Shown here piece by piece: positions 6,738 to 15,843 of a DNA stretch of 64,000 nucleotides (its first letter is position 1; each line of letters begins with the position of its first letter). Source of the DNA: JAHQVK01 sp036788295 (GTDB lineage: Bacteria > Myxococcota > Kuafuiibacteriia > Kuafuiibacteriales > Kuafuiibacteriaceae). Where the stretch lies: contig DAIQNR010000003.1 of NCBI GenBank assembly GCA_036788295.1, forward strand, positions 62,001 through 126,000. Reading direction: 5' to 3'. The translations under genes were made by a program, and so were the position numbers. The notes under the pieces are model-generated. The model ran no database searches, was not told where the DNA came from, and saw only the letters and a list, made by a program, of their open reading frames with translations.

Positions 6738-8507
6738 ATGCCTGGGTCGTGGTGCCGCGCCGCGTTCGTCTGCGCCCTGGCGACGGCGTGGTCGTGCGCG
6801 ACCCCCGCGCCGCAGCCACGGACGACGGACTCGAGGACCAGTCGCGACTCCGACGCACGGGCGAACCGGGAGAACGAGCGCGCCGCGCGAGAGGCGCTCG
6901 CGAACGCCCGCACGCCGCAGGCGAGGCGAGATGCCGCGCAAAGCGGGGTCGAAGAGGCGCTCGCCAAGGGTCGTCCGCTGGAGGCCGCCCGGTGGCTGAC
7001 GGAGGCCCAGCGGCTCGAACGGGACGAGGCGGAGCGGGCTCGGCTCACGGCCCGTCTCGAGGAGCTGGTGGACCGCCGCCTGTCGCCGCTCGAGCTGCGG
7101 GAGCTGTTCGAGGGGATGGAAGAAGGCCATCCAGCCTACGAAGCGGTGTCGTTCAAACTCGCAGTGGTGCTCCTCCACCTCGGGGACCGCGCCGGGGCGT
7201 CGGAGCGGTTCGCCGCCCACCAGGGCCGGTTTCCGGCGGGGCGGTTCGTGGAGCGGGTCGCCCGCCACCAGGACCGGCTCGCGGCGATGACCAAGGTAGA
7301 GCCGACCAAGATCGGTCTTCTCCTCCCTCTGTCCGGGTCGAGGGCGGCGTACGGGCGCCTCGCTCGCCAGGCGGTCGAGCTCGCCTTTCAGGGCAGCTCG
7401 GTTCGCATCGTTACCGCCGACACCCAGGACGATGAGGCCGAGACCGCCAAGCAGGTGCAGCGGCTGGTGCTCGAGGAGCGGGTGATCGCCATGCTCGGCC
7501 CGGTCTTTCGAGGAGAGTCGCGTTCGGCGGCGGCCGAGGCCGAGCGCCTCGAGACGCCGCTGCTCACGATCAGCGCCGCCGATGACGTCGCCAACTACGG
7601 CCCGTGGGTGTTTCGCAACGGCGTGACCACCAAGGCCGAGGCGGCGGCTCTGGTCCGCCACGCGATGGAGGTGATGGGGCTGACCCGGTTCGCCATCCTC
7701 CACCCGCGGCACCCGTACGGCGAGGAGCTCCGAGACCTGTTTTGGGACGAAGTCCAGGCCCGGGGCGGCCTCATTCGCGGTCTGGAGGCCTACCCCTCCG
7801 GCTCGACCACGTTCACGCGACCGGTGAAGCGGCTCGTGGCCCGAGACAACCCGGAGCGACGCGAGGACCACCAAGCGGCGCTGCGGGCCTGCCGCGACGA
7901 GCCGGACAGCACCAGGCAGGCGAGGTGCCGCGACCGCGCACGCAAAGAGCTGCGTCCGATCATCGATTTCGAGGGTCTTTTCATCCCCGACTACGCGCCG
8001 ACGATCCGCATGATCGCGGCGGCGTTGGCGGCCGAGGACATCATCGTCGAGACCGACCCTCGCCAGCTGCGAATCATCGAGAAGACCTTGGGGCGAAAGC
8101 CGGACGTGGTAACGCTTCTCGGTGCGAGCGGGTGGAACTCGCCCGCGATCGTGGACAGCACCGGTCGCACCGTCGAAAACGCCGTGTTCACGGACGGCTT
8201 CTTCTCCGCCGCCGACGACGAGCTCACCGCGCGCTTCGTCTCGGCGTACAAGGAGCGCTTCAACCGGGTCCCGAGCCTCTACCCCGAGGCGCTGATGTAC
8301 GACTCAGCCCGGATCTTGCGCTCGGTGCTCCAGAACCAGCGGCCCCAGGACCGAGGGAGCTTTCGCGAGGCGCTGCGGCAGGTGAACGGGTTTCCGGGGG
8401 TGACGGGGTTGACCAGCTTCGCCGGCCGCACCGACGCCCAAAAGCAGCTTCGCTTCCTCACCATCCAAAGGGGCCAAATCTCCGAGGTCCCAAAGCCCGC
8501 TCCATGA
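6738..8507 (+). CDS. LpoA-like / periplasmic binding-protein-fold lipoprotein
   Basis: About 589 residues from ATG 6738: a signal peptide with a possible lipidation Cys (ATAWSC), a helical TPR-like region (about 30-190) and a type-1 periplasmic-binding fold (about 195-580) opening with TKIGLLLPLSGSRAAYGRLA. This matches the LpoA/YraM arrangement, an outer-membrane activator of penicillin-binding protein 1A, and also amino-acid ABC receptors. Without transporter genes nearby the LpoA-like role is preferred. An in-frame TTG at 6717 overlaps the rpsR stop; the ATG is preferred. Its stop overlaps the next start (ATGA), so it is translationally coupled to the M50 protease. Confidence 0.8.
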   Translation: MPGSWCRAAFVCALATAWSCATPAPQPRTTDSRTSRDSDARANRENERAAREALANARTPQARRDAAQSGVEEALAKGRPLEAARWLTEAQRLERDEAERARLTARLEELVDRRLSPLELRELFEGMEEGHPAYEAVSFKLAVVLLHLGDRAGASERFAAHQGRFPAGRFVERVARHQDRLAAMTKVEPTKIGLLLPLSGSRAAYGRLARQAVELAFQGSSVRIVTADTQDDEAETAKQVQRLVLEERVIAMLGPVFRGESRSAAAEAERLETPLLTISAADDVANYGPWVFRNGVTTKAEAAALVRHAMEVMGLTRFAILHPRHPYGEELRDLFWDEVQARGGLIRGLEAYPSGSTTFTRPVKRLVARDNPERREDHQAALRACRDEPDSTRQARCRDRARKELRPIIDFEGLFIPDYAPTIRMIAAALAAEDIIVETDPRQLRIIEKTLGRKPDVVTLLGASGWNSPAIVDSTGRTVENAVFTDGFFSAADDELTARFVSAYKERFNRVPSLYPEALMYDSARILRSVLQNQRPQDRGSFREALRQVNGFPGVTGLTSFAGRTDAQKQLRFLTIQRGQISEVPKPAP

Positions 8508-9442
8508 GTGGGGCGGCGCTTGGGGAGCGAGAGCCTTCCGTCGTCCGGTGGAGGCTGCCCGCGCTGCTGCTCGGGCTGACGGCGGTGACGACCACGTTGG
8601 CCCAGGGACCGGCGTACGCGGCGACGCTGCTCGCGATCCTGGGCGCGCACGAGCTCGGTCACTTCTTCGTGGCCCAGCGCCTCGGGGTGTCGGCTTCTCT
8701 GCCACATTTCATCCCGCTGCCGCCGCTTCCCGGGTTCTCCCTCGGCACGATGGGGGCGGTGATCGGGATGCAGGGCGACCGCGCCGGTCGGCGCGCGCTG
8801 CTGGCCATCGGGGCGGCCGGCCCGCTCGCGGGCTTCGCGGTCGCAATTCCGGCGATGGTCGTGGGGGTGCGCCTCAGCGAGGTGGCCGATCTGTCCGCGC
8901 TCGCCGCCGACGGCGCCGTGCTCCACTTCGGCTCCTCGATCGCGTCTTCGCTGCTCGAGCGGTGGTTTGGTCCCCCGCTCGATCCGGGACAGGACCTGCT
9001 CGCCCACCCGGTCTACATCGCGGCTTGGGCTGGGTTCCTGGTGACGGCCCTCAATCTGCTTCCGGTGGGGCAGCTCGACGGCGGCCATGTGGCCCACGCG
9101 GTGTGGCCTCGGCGCTCGGCCCGTCTCGCTCGGTGGACCCACCGAGCCCTGCTCCTGTCTGGTCTCGGCGGGCTCTTCGTCGTTGGGGCCGAGGCCGTGG
9201 ACCCTGCGCTCGCGCTCTCGCTCGCTTGGCTTCGCCCGTGGCTCTGGCCTGGCTTCTTGCTGTGGGCGGCGCTGCTTCAGTGGATGGGGGTGAAGCACCC
9301 GCCGGTCGCGGAAGAACACGAGCCCCTCGGAGCGCGGGAGCGGATCCTCGCCGTGTCGTGCCTCGTCGTGCTCGTTCTGTGCTTCATGCCGAGCCCGCTG
9401 TGGGTTTCGCCGAGCCCGGCTTCGCCTACCGCCCTTCGATGA
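8504..9442 (+). CDS. Site-2-type membrane metalloprotease (M50 family)
   Basis: Polytopic membrane zinc protease, 312 residues. The zinc motif HELGH is at residues 49-53 and the third ligand is in LLPVGQLDGGH (Asp192), both beside hydrophobic segments. About six membrane spans are visible and no PDZ domain, so it is the compact SpoIVFB/YdiL-like form rather than RseP. Such enzymes cut membrane-bound substrates in regulated intramembrane proteolysis. It begins inside the stop of the preceding lipoprotein gene (ATGA), suggesting joint expression. Its last 17 bp overlap the convergent kinase gene. The substrate is unknown. Confidence 0.9.
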   Translation: MSGAALGEREPSVVRWRLPALLLGLTAVTTTLAQGPAYAATLLAILGAHELGHFFVAQRLGVSASLPHFIPLPPLPGFSLGTMGAVIGMQGDRAGRRALLAIGAAGPLAGFAVAIPAMVVGVRLSEVADLSALAADGAVLHFGSSIASSLLERWFGPPLDPGQDLLAHPVYIAAWAGFLVTALNLLPVGQLDGGHVAHAVWPRRSARLARWTHRALLLSGLGGLFVVGAEAVDPALALSLAWLRPWLWPGFLLWAALLQWMGVKHPPVAEEHEPLGARERILAVSCLVVLVLCFMPSPLWVSPSPASPTALR

Positions 9443-10991
9443 CGTCGAGGGCGGCCCGGAGTCGGTCGCGGTCGCCGCTGGTTCGCGCGGTGAACACCAG
9501 GCGGCGAACCCGTTCGGCCCGCTCGATGGGCAAGGTCGATGCGGCCCGCTCGAGGCGGTCCGCCGCCGACGCGAACGCCGCCGGAGTTGGTTTGGGTCCG
9601 AGCGCTTCCACCACCCCGCGAAGACCGTGGGGCCCTTCGGCCCGCGGCGTCGGCGCCGCCCGACCCGGTCGACGGGGCTCTGGAGCCGCGGCGGGGCTCG
9701 CGCGCAGCTCTTTTTCCACCGGTTCGGGCTCCTTGGGGCCGGCCAGAAGCGCCGCGGGGGCCTCGGCTCTCGTCGCGGTCGGATGGAGCACCGGGGAGGG
9801 CGCATCCGCTTCGGGCGCCGGCGCGTCGAGGAGCGCCGGCCTCGGAGGAGGCGGCGCCGCGCCAAACTGGGACTGCATGGCCGCCCCCCCGGCGGCGCCG
9901 AATCCCACCAGCAGGGCGGTCATCCCCACCCGGCGGAGCGGGCCGTGCGACCTCGGACCGATCGGAGGCGGCACCGCAGCCGCGGGCGCTTCGAGCGGAG
10001 CCCACGCGAGGTCGCTCGGTGAGGAGATGAGCGGGGTGAGGTCGGCCTCCACCGGACCGGCGTGGTGGATGAGCGTGGGTTCGACGGGCTCGAAGGCGGC
10101 CTCGACGAGCGCGGCGAGGCGCTCGACCGTCGGGCACCGGTCCTCGGCCTGCGTCGCGAGGGCATAGCTGAGGGCCTCGTCGAGGGCCTCGGGCAGGTCC
10201 GGGCAGTGGGGAGAGATCCGCGGCCGCTGGCCGCGCACGATCCGCTCGAGCACCCGCACGAGGGCGTTTTGCCCCTCGAGGCGAAACGCTTGGTGAATGG
10301 GCAGATGGCTGCCCTCCGGGGTGCTCGCCCACGCCCGGCGCAGCGTAGCGAGCTCGAACAGCAAGGTTCCGAGCGCGAACACGTCGGCTCGGGCATCGAC
10401 GGTGGCGCCGAGCGCCTGCTCGGGCGACATGTACAGGTACGACCCGACCATGCGGCCCAGCGTGGTCTGGTCCCCGAAGCCGGTGCCGAGCAGCTTCGCG
10501 ATGCCGAAGTCCAGCACCTTGACCCGCACTTTCGTGCCTTCGGCCACGAGCATCACGTTCGCCGGCTTCAGGTCTCGGTGGACGGCGCCCGCCGCGTGGG
10601 CCGCCGCCACCCCGGCCGCGAGCTGGGAGAAGATCGTGCGCAGCTCGGCCAACGAGAACCGACGACCTTCGCGGCTGCGCTGGGTGAGCAGGTCCATCAG
10701 GGCCCGCCCAGGCAGGTATTCCATGACCAAGAACAGGCCTTCGGGGCCGTCGCCGAAGTCGAAGGCTCGAACGACGTTCGGGTGGCGGATCGTGAGGAGG
10801 ACCCGGGCCTCGGCCGCGAACCGGCGGCGGACGTGGGTGGACGCCTGTCCGGCGGAGGACAGCACCTTCACCGCGAGCGGACCCCGATGCTGCTGATGCA
10901 GGTCTTCCGCGAGGAACACGTCCCCGAAGCCGCCCTGGCCCAGGCGACGCTCCAGGCGGTAGCGCCCGGAGACCACCCCGCCTCCGTCCAT
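9426..10991 (-). CDS. Membrane-anchored Ser/Thr protein kinase
   Basis: Hanks-type kinase, 521 residues, with every catalytic element: glycine loop GQGGFGDV (18-25), Lys42 in AVKVL, HRDLKPANV with Asp140, DFG at 161-163 and SPEQ at the activation-segment end. The kinase domain covers about 10-300. A single membrane span lies near 355-375 (MTALLVGFGAAGGAAM), followed by a Pro/Ala-rich tail and a short helical domain (VVEALGPKPTPAAFASAADRLERAASTLP), so the C-terminus probably senses something outside the cytoplasm. It starts with ATG 10991, divergent from the gene at 11082, and converges on the M50 gene. Confidence 0.93.
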   Translation of the reverse strand: MDGGGVVSGRYRLERRLGQGGFGDVFLAEDLHQQHRGPLAVKVLSSAGQASTHVRRRFAAEARVLLTIRHPNVVRAFDFGDGPEGLFLVMEYLPGRALMDLLTQRSREGRRFSLAELRTIFSQLAAGVAAAHAAGAVHRDLKPANVMLVAEGTKVRVKVLDFGIAKLLGTGFGDQTTLGRMVGSYLYMSPEQALGATVDARADVFALGTLLFELATLRRAWASTPEGSHLPIHQAFRLEGQNALVRVLERIVRGQRPRISPHCPDLPEALDEALSYALATQAEDRCPTVERLAALVEAAFEPVEPTLIHHAGPVEADLTPLISSPSDLAWAPLEAPAAAVPPPIGPRSHGPLRRVGMTALLVGFGAAGGAAMQSQFGAAPPPPRPALLDAPAPEADAPSPVLHPTATRAEAPAALLAGPKEPEPVEKELRASPAAAPEPRRPGRAAPTPRAEGPHGLRGVVEALGPKPTPAAFASAADRLERAASTLPIERAERVRRLVFTARTSGDRDRLRAALDVIEGR

Positions 10992-11081
10992 CCTCGGACG
11001 CTACCACCAGCAAGCCGGCCCAAAAAGGGCACAGGCGCCCCGCCGTTTTCGCGAGCCGGGGAGCGGTGTAGGACCGAGCCC

Positions 11082-12212
11082 GTGATTGCGCTGCTCGCGT
11101 TGGCCTTCGCCGCCGGCCTCGACCGCCAGCCGGCGATGGACGCGGGCCCTCGGGAAGCCGCGCTGCTGTGGGTGGTGGCGCCCATCGACCGAGGCGTCGA
11201 CGGATCGCGGCTCCTGCGGGTGGGCGTCCGGGCCCTCGAGACCCGATCCTGGATGCGGTTGATGAGTCCCGAACAGGCCGGCGTCGATCCCCAGGTCCTC
11301 GCCGCGTGCAGCGGCGAGCTCCGATGTTGGACCAGGACGGCGGCGGCCTCGGGCTCGGCGCTTCGGTGGCTCTACATCCTGCGCTACGACGGAGAAGGGG
11401 AGACCGGCCCGAAGGTCGCCGTCTCTCGGTTCGACGTCGGACGGGCCCAAGAACGGCTCATCGAGCCGCGGGACTCCGACGCGATCGAAGACGCGCTGTT
11501 TCGGTTGGTGCGAGCCGCGCCCCCGCTCGAGCTGGCGCGCGAGAGCGAGCGGGCGGAAGCCGAAGCGCTCGGGGTTTGGCTGGAGCAGAACGGCCTCGTG
11601 CCTCCGCTTCAGGGCTTCGAGGTCGAAGTCGGCGCCTTCGCGCGCGGTCTCACCGTCGAGGTCGACGGAGCGGCGGTCGGGGTCGCCGGCGAGGATGGGG
11701 CCCGCCTCCGGGGGGTACCCGAGGGCCGTCGAACCATCCTCCTTCGGAGCGAGCGCAAGCTCCGCTGGACCTGCACCGTCGTCGTCCCGTCGAAAGGACC
11801 GGTGGGCGCCGTAGACTGCGAGGCTGGGCCGGAGCCGGGTTCGGGCTCCATCGGCACCGGTCTCGTCGCCGCCGGGGCGGTGCTGGTCGCCCTCGGCGCG
11901 GCCGCGCTCGTCGCCGGGGCGGTGGAGGCCGGCCCTGCGGTGCCGCTGTGCAGGCAGGACGGCCCGTGCCATCGACTCTCCTTCGCCGCCCCTGGGGACC
12001 CGGGCGGCCAGGGTCCAAGCACCGATGTCAGCTCGATCCGGGGCGGCGGACCAGGCTACGTCCCGGTCGGAGCCGGTCTGCTCGGTTCAGGAGCCGGGGC
12101 GATGGTCGGCGGCCTCGCGCTCGAGGGCGACAACCGATGGTGGGCAGCGGCCGCCGGAACCGCGCTCGGCCTCCTCGCGGCGGTCGGGCTGTCCGCGGTG
12201 GGTCCCCCGTGA
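11082..12212 (+). CDS. Predicted envelope protein with PEGA-like domain and C-terminal membrane spans
   Basis: Not recognised as a named family. The 376-residue product starts at GTG 11082 with a short hydrophobic signal (VIALLALAFAAG). A mixed domain with paired cysteines follows (ACSGELRCW). At about 195-235 a stretch resembles a PEGA repeat (LTVEVDGAAVGVAG ... LRGVPEGRRTILLRSERK), typical of surface proteins. Two hydrophobic C-terminal segments (GTGLVAAGAVLVALGAAALVAGA and AAAAGTALGLLAAVGLSAVG) flank a Gly-rich loop. Its stop overlaps the next gene's GTG (GTGA), so the two are probably made together. Kinase-linked proteins in myxobacteria often look like this, but no function is claimed. 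Confidence 0.75.
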   Translation: MIALLALAFAAGLDRQPAMDAGPREAALLWVVAPIDRGVDGSRLLRVGVRALETRSWMRLMSPEQAGVDPQVLAACSGELRCWTRTAAASGSALRWLYILRYDGEGETGPKVAVSRFDVGRAQERLIEPRDSDAIEDALFRLVRAAPPLELARESERAEAEALGVWLEQNGLVPPLQGFEVEVGAFARGLTVEVDGAAVGVAGEDGARLRGVPEGRRTILLRSERKLRWTCTVVVPSKGPVGAVDCEAGPEPGSGSIGTGLVAAGAVLVALGAAALVAGAVEAGPAVPLCRQDGPCHRLSFAAPGDPGGQGPSTDVSSIRGGGPGYVPVGAGLLGSGAGAMVGGLALEGDNRWWAAAAGTALGLLAAVGLSAVGPP

Positions 12213-13930
12213 AGCGGCCCTGGACCGTCCGCCGTCTCCTCGCCGTCCTCGGTCTCTCTGGCCTGGGCTGCGAGGCCTCGCCTCTGGCCATCGACATCGC
12301 CGACGGAGAGGTGTTCGCCGCGGTCGCGCTGTCCGAGACCGGTGAGTGGCTCGGCGCTTCCGGCCTCGTGGGGCCCAGGGAGGGGCCGGTTTTCATCCCT
12401 CCGGCCCCCGCCCACGTCGTCGCCCCGGTGTGGCCGATCGAAGCTCCGGGGATCATGGCCGGGCTCGGACGACCGGAGCCGCTCGAGCCGGCGACCGGCT
12501 GCGCCCCGGCCCTGCCTTCGCCGCTGAGGGAGATCGTCGTCCGCGGCTCTTCACCGAACCCGCTCCCGGCGATGACCGCCCGCTGGCTCGAGGACGCCTG
12601 CCCTGGTCGGGACGGCACGCCCATCGTCGAGTTCGGGTGCCGGAGCCTCGAGTTCTGCGTGCCGGCGGTGGCCCGCACCGGGCGCTGCTCGTTCGACGCC
12701 ACCTTGACGCCGGAGTGCGGGGGCTCGACGCTGAAGCTGCGGTTCGGACCGGCCGGAGACCTCTGCGTGCAGTCCGAGCAGCGCTGCACACCGCCCGAGG
12801 AGCCGCTCGGAGCCTTCGATTGCGAGCTGATCTCCGGGAGCGGGCCGGTCTCCTGTCCAGTGCGCGTCATCTGGCCCCCTGAGGAACCCCCTCTCGAGGT
12901 GGATCGGTGGCTTCGACTCCATGACCTGGACCCGGAGATCCCCGGTTTTGGTGAGACCATCTGGCGCCTCCCCACGGAGTCCATCCAGAGGAGCCTCGCC
13001 CCGGCGCTCGCGCTCACTTCGAGCCGCGCCGTGGTGCTCGGCTTTCAGCCGCTCGACCGGAGGGGGCGGGCGCGGTGCCCGGACGACGATGACGTCCCGG
13101 TGCGCCTGCACGCGTTCGACCTCGACACCCTCGAGCCGGTCGGCGGCGGGCCGGTCCCTCCGTGCACGGCCTGGCTCGCCGCCACCCCGGCTGGCCTCGT
13201 CATCGCCTACCCGGACCGAGACCAGAACCGGTGGAGACTCGCCCGGGTGGGTCTGTCCGGCGCGATCTCGTCCAGCGTGGTGCTCGACCATGCGCTCGAC
13301 GCCCGGCTCATCGGTCTGCGCTCCACCGGCGACGCGGTCCTCGTGACCTTGCGGTCGGGCCGGACCACCGTCATCGAGCGCGTCGGCCTCGACCTGTCCC
13401 CGGCGGGGGCGCCGCTCATCGAGCCCGGGCGCCCAGGACGAGCGAGCGGGGCCAACGGGTGGATCGTGGTCGGGGTCGAGAGCCCCGAGGGTCGGTTCGG
13501 GGTGCGTTACGGGGGCAGCAGCAGGCAGGCGGCCGACTTCGAGCCGAACCGCGCCCTCTACCTCCCCGACGCCGACCACGACCCGGCCACGGAGATCTCC
13601 GTGTACGCGCTCTCCCGGGACCTCCCCGGCGTCGGGTTCTGGCCGGTCGGCGGCAATCCGACCCGCTCGGTTCGGCTCCCGCCGTTTCAAGTGGCCTCGA
13701 TCCGGGTCGTGCGGCCCGGTCTCGCCTTGTTCGGGGGCATCGACGCCGGGCCGGGGGGGTTGCCGGTCGGCGTGGTGGGCCGAGCCGACCTGCCTGAAGG
13801 GAGGCTCTTGCTCGGGGATCTGCAGCTCGGAGCGAGCGGACCGGTGACCGAGGTCGAGGTCGATGCCAAGGGTCGCCCTTGGGTGCTGCTCGGATGGTCA
13901 GGTCGGGTGGCTCGGCTCCGGGTGCGCTGA
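12209..13930 (+). CDS. Predicted lipoprotein of unknown function, probable beta-propeller-like C-terminus
   Basis: Not recognised. 573 residues from GTG 12209, which overlaps the preceding stop by 4 bp. A basic N-terminus and hydrophobic stretch end at Cys21 (LSGLGC), so it may be a lipoprotein. The N-terminal half is rich in cysteines (about 13 between residues 95 and 215), suggesting disulfides outside the cytoplasm. The C-terminal half has repeated beta-rich units (AWLAATPAGLVIAYPDRDQ, GLRSTGDAVLVTLRSG, RPWVLLGWSGRVARLRVR) like blades of a propeller. Together with the upstream gene it forms an envelope-protein pair. Confidence 0.72.
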   Translation: MKRPWTVRRLLAVLGLSGLGCEASPLAIDIADGEVFAAVALSETGEWLGASGLVGPREGPVFIPPAPAHVVAPVWPIEAPGIMAGLGRPEPLEPATGCAPALPSPLREIVVRGSSPNPLPAMTARWLEDACPGRDGTPIVEFGCRSLEFCVPAVARTGRCSFDATLTPECGGSTLKLRFGPAGDLCVQSEQRCTPPEEPLGAFDCELISGSGPVSCPVRVIWPPEEPPLEVDRWLRLHDLDPEIPGFGETIWRLPTESIQRSLAPALALTSSRAVVLGFQPLDRRGRARCPDDDDVPVRLHAFDLDTLEPVGGGPVPPCTAWLAATPAGLVIAYPDRDQNRWRLARVGLSGAISSSVVLDHALDARLIGLRSTGDAVLVTLRSGRTTVIERVGLDLSPAGAPLIEPGRPGRASGANGWIVVGVESPEGRFGVRYGGSSRQAADFEPNRALYLPDADHDPATEISVYALSRDLPGVGFWPVGGNPTRSVRLPPFQVASIRVVRPGLALFGGIDAGPGGLPVGVVGRADLPEGRLLLGDLQLGASGPVTEVEVDAKGRPWVLLGWSGRVARLRVR

Positions 13931-14037
13931 CCGCGGCATCTCGGATCGTCGGGGGATTGGCGTTGCCGGGCCCGGCCCCGGCCGCTACTTGAATGGGCAT
14001 TCAGCCGGGCGCTCGGCTCGGCCAAGAGGAGGCATCG

Positions 14038-15843
14038 ATGGCCCAAGTCCCATACAACGCTCCCGTCCGCGACATGCGCTTCGTCCTCGAGGAGCTCGTG
14101 GACCTCGAAGGGATCGCCCAGCTCCCCGGCTACGGCGAAGCCACCAAGGAGATGGTCGCCGCCGTCCTCGAAGAGGCGGCCAGGCTGGCGGGCGAGGTCC
14201 TCGCTCCGCTCAACGGCGTCGGAGATCGGGTCCACGCCCAATGGTCCGATGGGGTGGTGACCACCCCTCCGGGATTCAAGGAGGCCTACGCGGCCTACCG
14301 CGACGGCGGCTGGAATTCGCTGCCGTTCGAGCCGGAGCATGGGGGACAAGGCCTGCCTTGGTCGGTGGCGTTCGCCGTCCAGGAGATGCTGCACGCGGCC
14401 AACATGGGATTTGGTCTATGCCCGCTGCTGAACCAAGGCGCGGTCGAGCTGCTCGAGGCCCACGGGACCGAATCGCAAAAGCAGATGTATCTGACCCGAC
14501 TCATCAGCGGCGAGTGGACCGGGACCATGAACCTCACCGAGTCGGCGGCTGGCTCCGATCTGGGTCCGGTCAGCTGCAGCGCGGCGCCGGCCCCCGAGCT
14601 GGGCGCGGGCGCGTACCGGGTGTTCGGGCAGAAGATCTACATCACCTACGGCGAGCACGACTTCGCGGAGAACATCGTCCACATGGTGCTCGCGCGGACC
14701 CCGGACGCACCCGAAGGCACAAAAGGCCTCGGGCTGTTCATCGTCCCGAAGCATCTCCCGAACGACGACGGCTCGCTGGGCGCCCGCAACGACGTCCGCT
14801 GCGTGTCGATCGAGGGAAAGGTGGGCATCAACGCGAGCCCCACCTGCACGATGGTGTTCGGCGACGAGGGCGAAGGCGCGGTCGGCTTCCTGGTGGGCAA
14901 CGATCCCCAAGGGGGGATTCGCGCCATGTTCACCATGATGAACAACGCCCGCCTCGCGGTGGGTCTCGAAGGGGTCGCCATCGGCGCCCGGGCCTACGAG
15001 CAGGCGGTGGCCTACGCTCGGGACCGGGTCCAGTCGAAGGATCTCACCGACCCGAAGGGCCCCTCGGTCCCGATCGTGCGCCACCCCGACGTGCGGCGCA
15101 TGCTGCTGACGATGCGGGCGCTGGTCGAGGCGAGCCGGGCGCTGACCTATTTCGCCGCCGGCGCGCTCGACCGGTCCAAGCGGCACCCCGACCCCGAAGA
15201 GCGGGCGCTGCAGGCGCGACGGGTCGATCTGCTCACCCCGGTGGTGAAGGCTTGGTGCACCGACAACGGGGTCGAGGTCGCCTCGCTCGGGATCCAGGTC
15301 CACGGAGGCATGGGCTACGTCGAGGAGACCGGAGCGGCCCAGCACTGGCGCGACGCCCGCATCGCCCCGATCTACGAAGGAACCAACGGGATCCAGGCCG
15401 CCGATCTCGTCTTTCGCAAGACGGTGCGCGACGAGGGCGCGGCGGCCCGCGAGATGATCGGGAGCATGCGGTCTCTGGTCCAAGACCTGGGCCCGATGGG
15501 GGGAGCGCTCGCGGCGATGGGCAATCGGCTCGCGGCCGCGGTCGATGCGCTCGAGGCGGCGACGCAGTGGGTGGTCAAGACCGGGCGGGCCGACCCGGCC
15601 GCGGTCGCCGCCGGCTCCCGCCCGTTCCTCGAGATGTGGGGGCTCACCGTGGGCGGTTTCCTGCTCGCCCGCTCCGCGATGGTCGCGTCGAAGGCTCCCG
15701 CCGATGCGACCGGCTTCTTTCGAGCGAAGATCGGCACGGCGCGCTTCTACGCCGACCATTTGCTCCCGCGGGTTGCGGGCTACCTTCCGAGCGTCACCGA
15801 GGGCGCGGCCGCCCTGCTCGAGTTCGATCTCACCGATCTGTGA
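14038..15843 (+). CDS. Acyl-CoA dehydrogenase (DmdC/large FadE type)
   Basis: FAD-dependent acyl-CoA dehydrogenase of the long, about 600-residue class (601 here) that includes 3-methylmercaptopropionyl-CoA dehydrogenase DmdC. It oxidises an acyl-CoA to the 2-enoyl-CoA and passes electrons to ETF. Seen: the flavin loop MNLTESAAGSDLG, the motif QVHGGMGYVEETGAAQHWRDARI, and the catalytic base Glu447 in APIYEGTNGIQ. The C-terminal extension (about 460-600) is typical of this subclass. ATG 14038 has a strong Shine-Dalgarno sequence (AGAGGAGG at 14025-14032). Its end overlaps a convergent HAD gene by 14 bp. Chain-length or methylthio substrate cannot be decided. Confidence 0.92.
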   Translation: MAQVPYNAPVRDMRFVLEELVDLEGIAQLPGYGEATKEMVAAVLEEAARLAGEVLAPLNGVGDRVHAQWSDGVVTTPPGFKEAYAAYRDGGWNSLPFEPEHGGQGLPWSVAFAVQEMLHAANMGFGLCPLLNQGAVELLEAHGTESQKQMYLTRLISGEWTGTMNLTESAAGSDLGPVSCSAAPAPELGAGAYRVFGQKIYITYGEHDFAENIVHMVLARTPDAPEGTKGLGLFIVPKHLPNDDGSLGARNDVRCVSIEGKVGINASPTCTMVFGDEGEGAVGFLVGNDPQGGIRAMFTMMNNARLAVGLEGVAIGARAYEQAVAYARDRVQSKDLTDPKGPSVPIVRHPDVRRMLLTMRALVEASRALTYFAAGALDRSKRHPDPEERALQARRVDLLTPVVKAWCTDNGVEVASLGIQVHGGMGYVEETGAAQHWRDARIAPIYEGTNGIQAADLVFRKTVRDEGAAAREMIGSMRSLVQDLGPMGGALAAMGNRLAAAVDALEAATQWVVKTGRADPAAVAAGSRPFLEMWGLTVGGFLLARSAMVASKAPADATGFFRAKIGTARFYADHLLPRVAGYLPSVTEGAAALLEFDLTDL

